From Candidatus Kuenenbacteria bacterium CG_4_8_14_3_um_filter_39_15 (GTDB lineage Bacteria; Patescibacteriota; Patescibacteriia; UBA2196; GWA2-42-15), in the NCBI GenBank assembly GCA_002782365.1, contig PFHP01000048.1, positions 1-5,116 of the forward strand: DNA of 5,116 bases, given 5' to 3'. Made by a program: the position numbers and the translations under genes. Positions 5,059 through 5,116 of this stretch are shown here, piece after piece. The notes beneath the pieces were generated by a model that was not told the DNA's origin, did no database searches, and saw nothing but the letters and a program-made list of their open reading frames with translations. How positions within the stretch are numbered: position 1 is the stretch's first letter; each line of letters begins with the position of its first letter.

Positions 5059-5115
5059 TTATGCTAATAATCTTAACCTATCCACAACACCCTGGCCGAA
5101 TTTATCCGCTAAACG
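5059..5115 (-). CDS. Possible C-terminal end of an upstream gene (partial)
   Basis: One minus-strand frame is open from the window edge to a TAA at 5061-5059 and reads RLADKFGQGVVDRLRLLA. The other two minus frames stop within a few codons of the edge. The terminator-like hairpin that follows, at 5029-5012, fits a gene ending here. The piece is too short to name, and an open stretch of 18 codons can occur by chance. Confidence 0.3.
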   Translation of the reverse strand, partial: RLADKFGQGVVDRLRLLA

Positions 5116-5116
5116 A

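Noticed and set aside
5059..5086. Replication origin from DnaA-like boxes in the right-hand gap
   Set aside because: There is only one imperfect box there, no cluster, no AT-rich unwinding region of note, and no dnaA or dnaN gene nearby.
1..5116. tRNA, rRNA, riboswitch or insertion sequence
   Set aside because: No cloverleaf, rRNA-like stretch, long structured leader, transposase or terminal inverted repeats could be seen on either strand.

Overview
The window looks like a stretch of bacterial chromosome with short genes, most likely from a Candidate Phyla Radiation (Patescibacteria, Parcubacteria-like) genome. That placement is an inference. It rests on a large secreted protein that combines IPT/TIG domains, thrombospondin-type Cys/Trp repeats, an HtrA-like protease and a C-terminal tandem repeat ending in 'GITNADLEKI', a combination I associate with that group. 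The genes also lack Shine-Dalgarno sequences and have A/T-rich leaders. All four complete genes end in TAA and none needs a recoded stop.

Layout: every recognisable protein gene is on the minus strand, so transcription runs from right to left. In that order they are: the possible tail of an upstream gene (5059-5115); a NYN-domain (PIN-like) putative nuclease (4323-4952); a DinD-family protein (3280-4122); a HEPN-like helical protein (2535-3167); the 809-residue secreted multidomain protease (81-2510); and the start of another gene running off the left edge (1-51). The last three are closely spaced (gaps of 24 and 29 bases) and may be co-transcribed.

The most striking non-coding signal is a sequence of about 60-80 bp that occurs three times, once just upstream of each of the NYN, DinD and HEPN-like genes. 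Two copies share an identical 30-base core and the third differs from it at three positions. Read on the minus strand, each copy holds a G/C-rich inverted repeat followed by a T-run (terminator-like), and then a -35-like element, an 18-bp spacer and an extended -10 (TGG-TAGGAT or TGG-TAAGAT). Each copy therefore looks like a terminator-plus-promoter punctuation module, which would make these three genes separate but similarly controlled units.

The gap between the DinD and NYN genes also carries a near-consensus promoter on the plus strand (TTGACA, 18 bp, TATACT). Only a few bases downstream is a 10-bp hairpin with a T-run. The arrangement predicts an RNA of about 40 nucleotides with no ORF, ending at the stop codon of the NYN gene.

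Functionally, three neighbours (NYN, DinD, HEPN-like) belong to families linked to nucleic-acid cleavage, DNA-damage response or defence. The protease is a cell-envelope or extracellular protein. Whether they work as one system cannot be told from the sequence; the shared upstream module is the main evidence for coordination.
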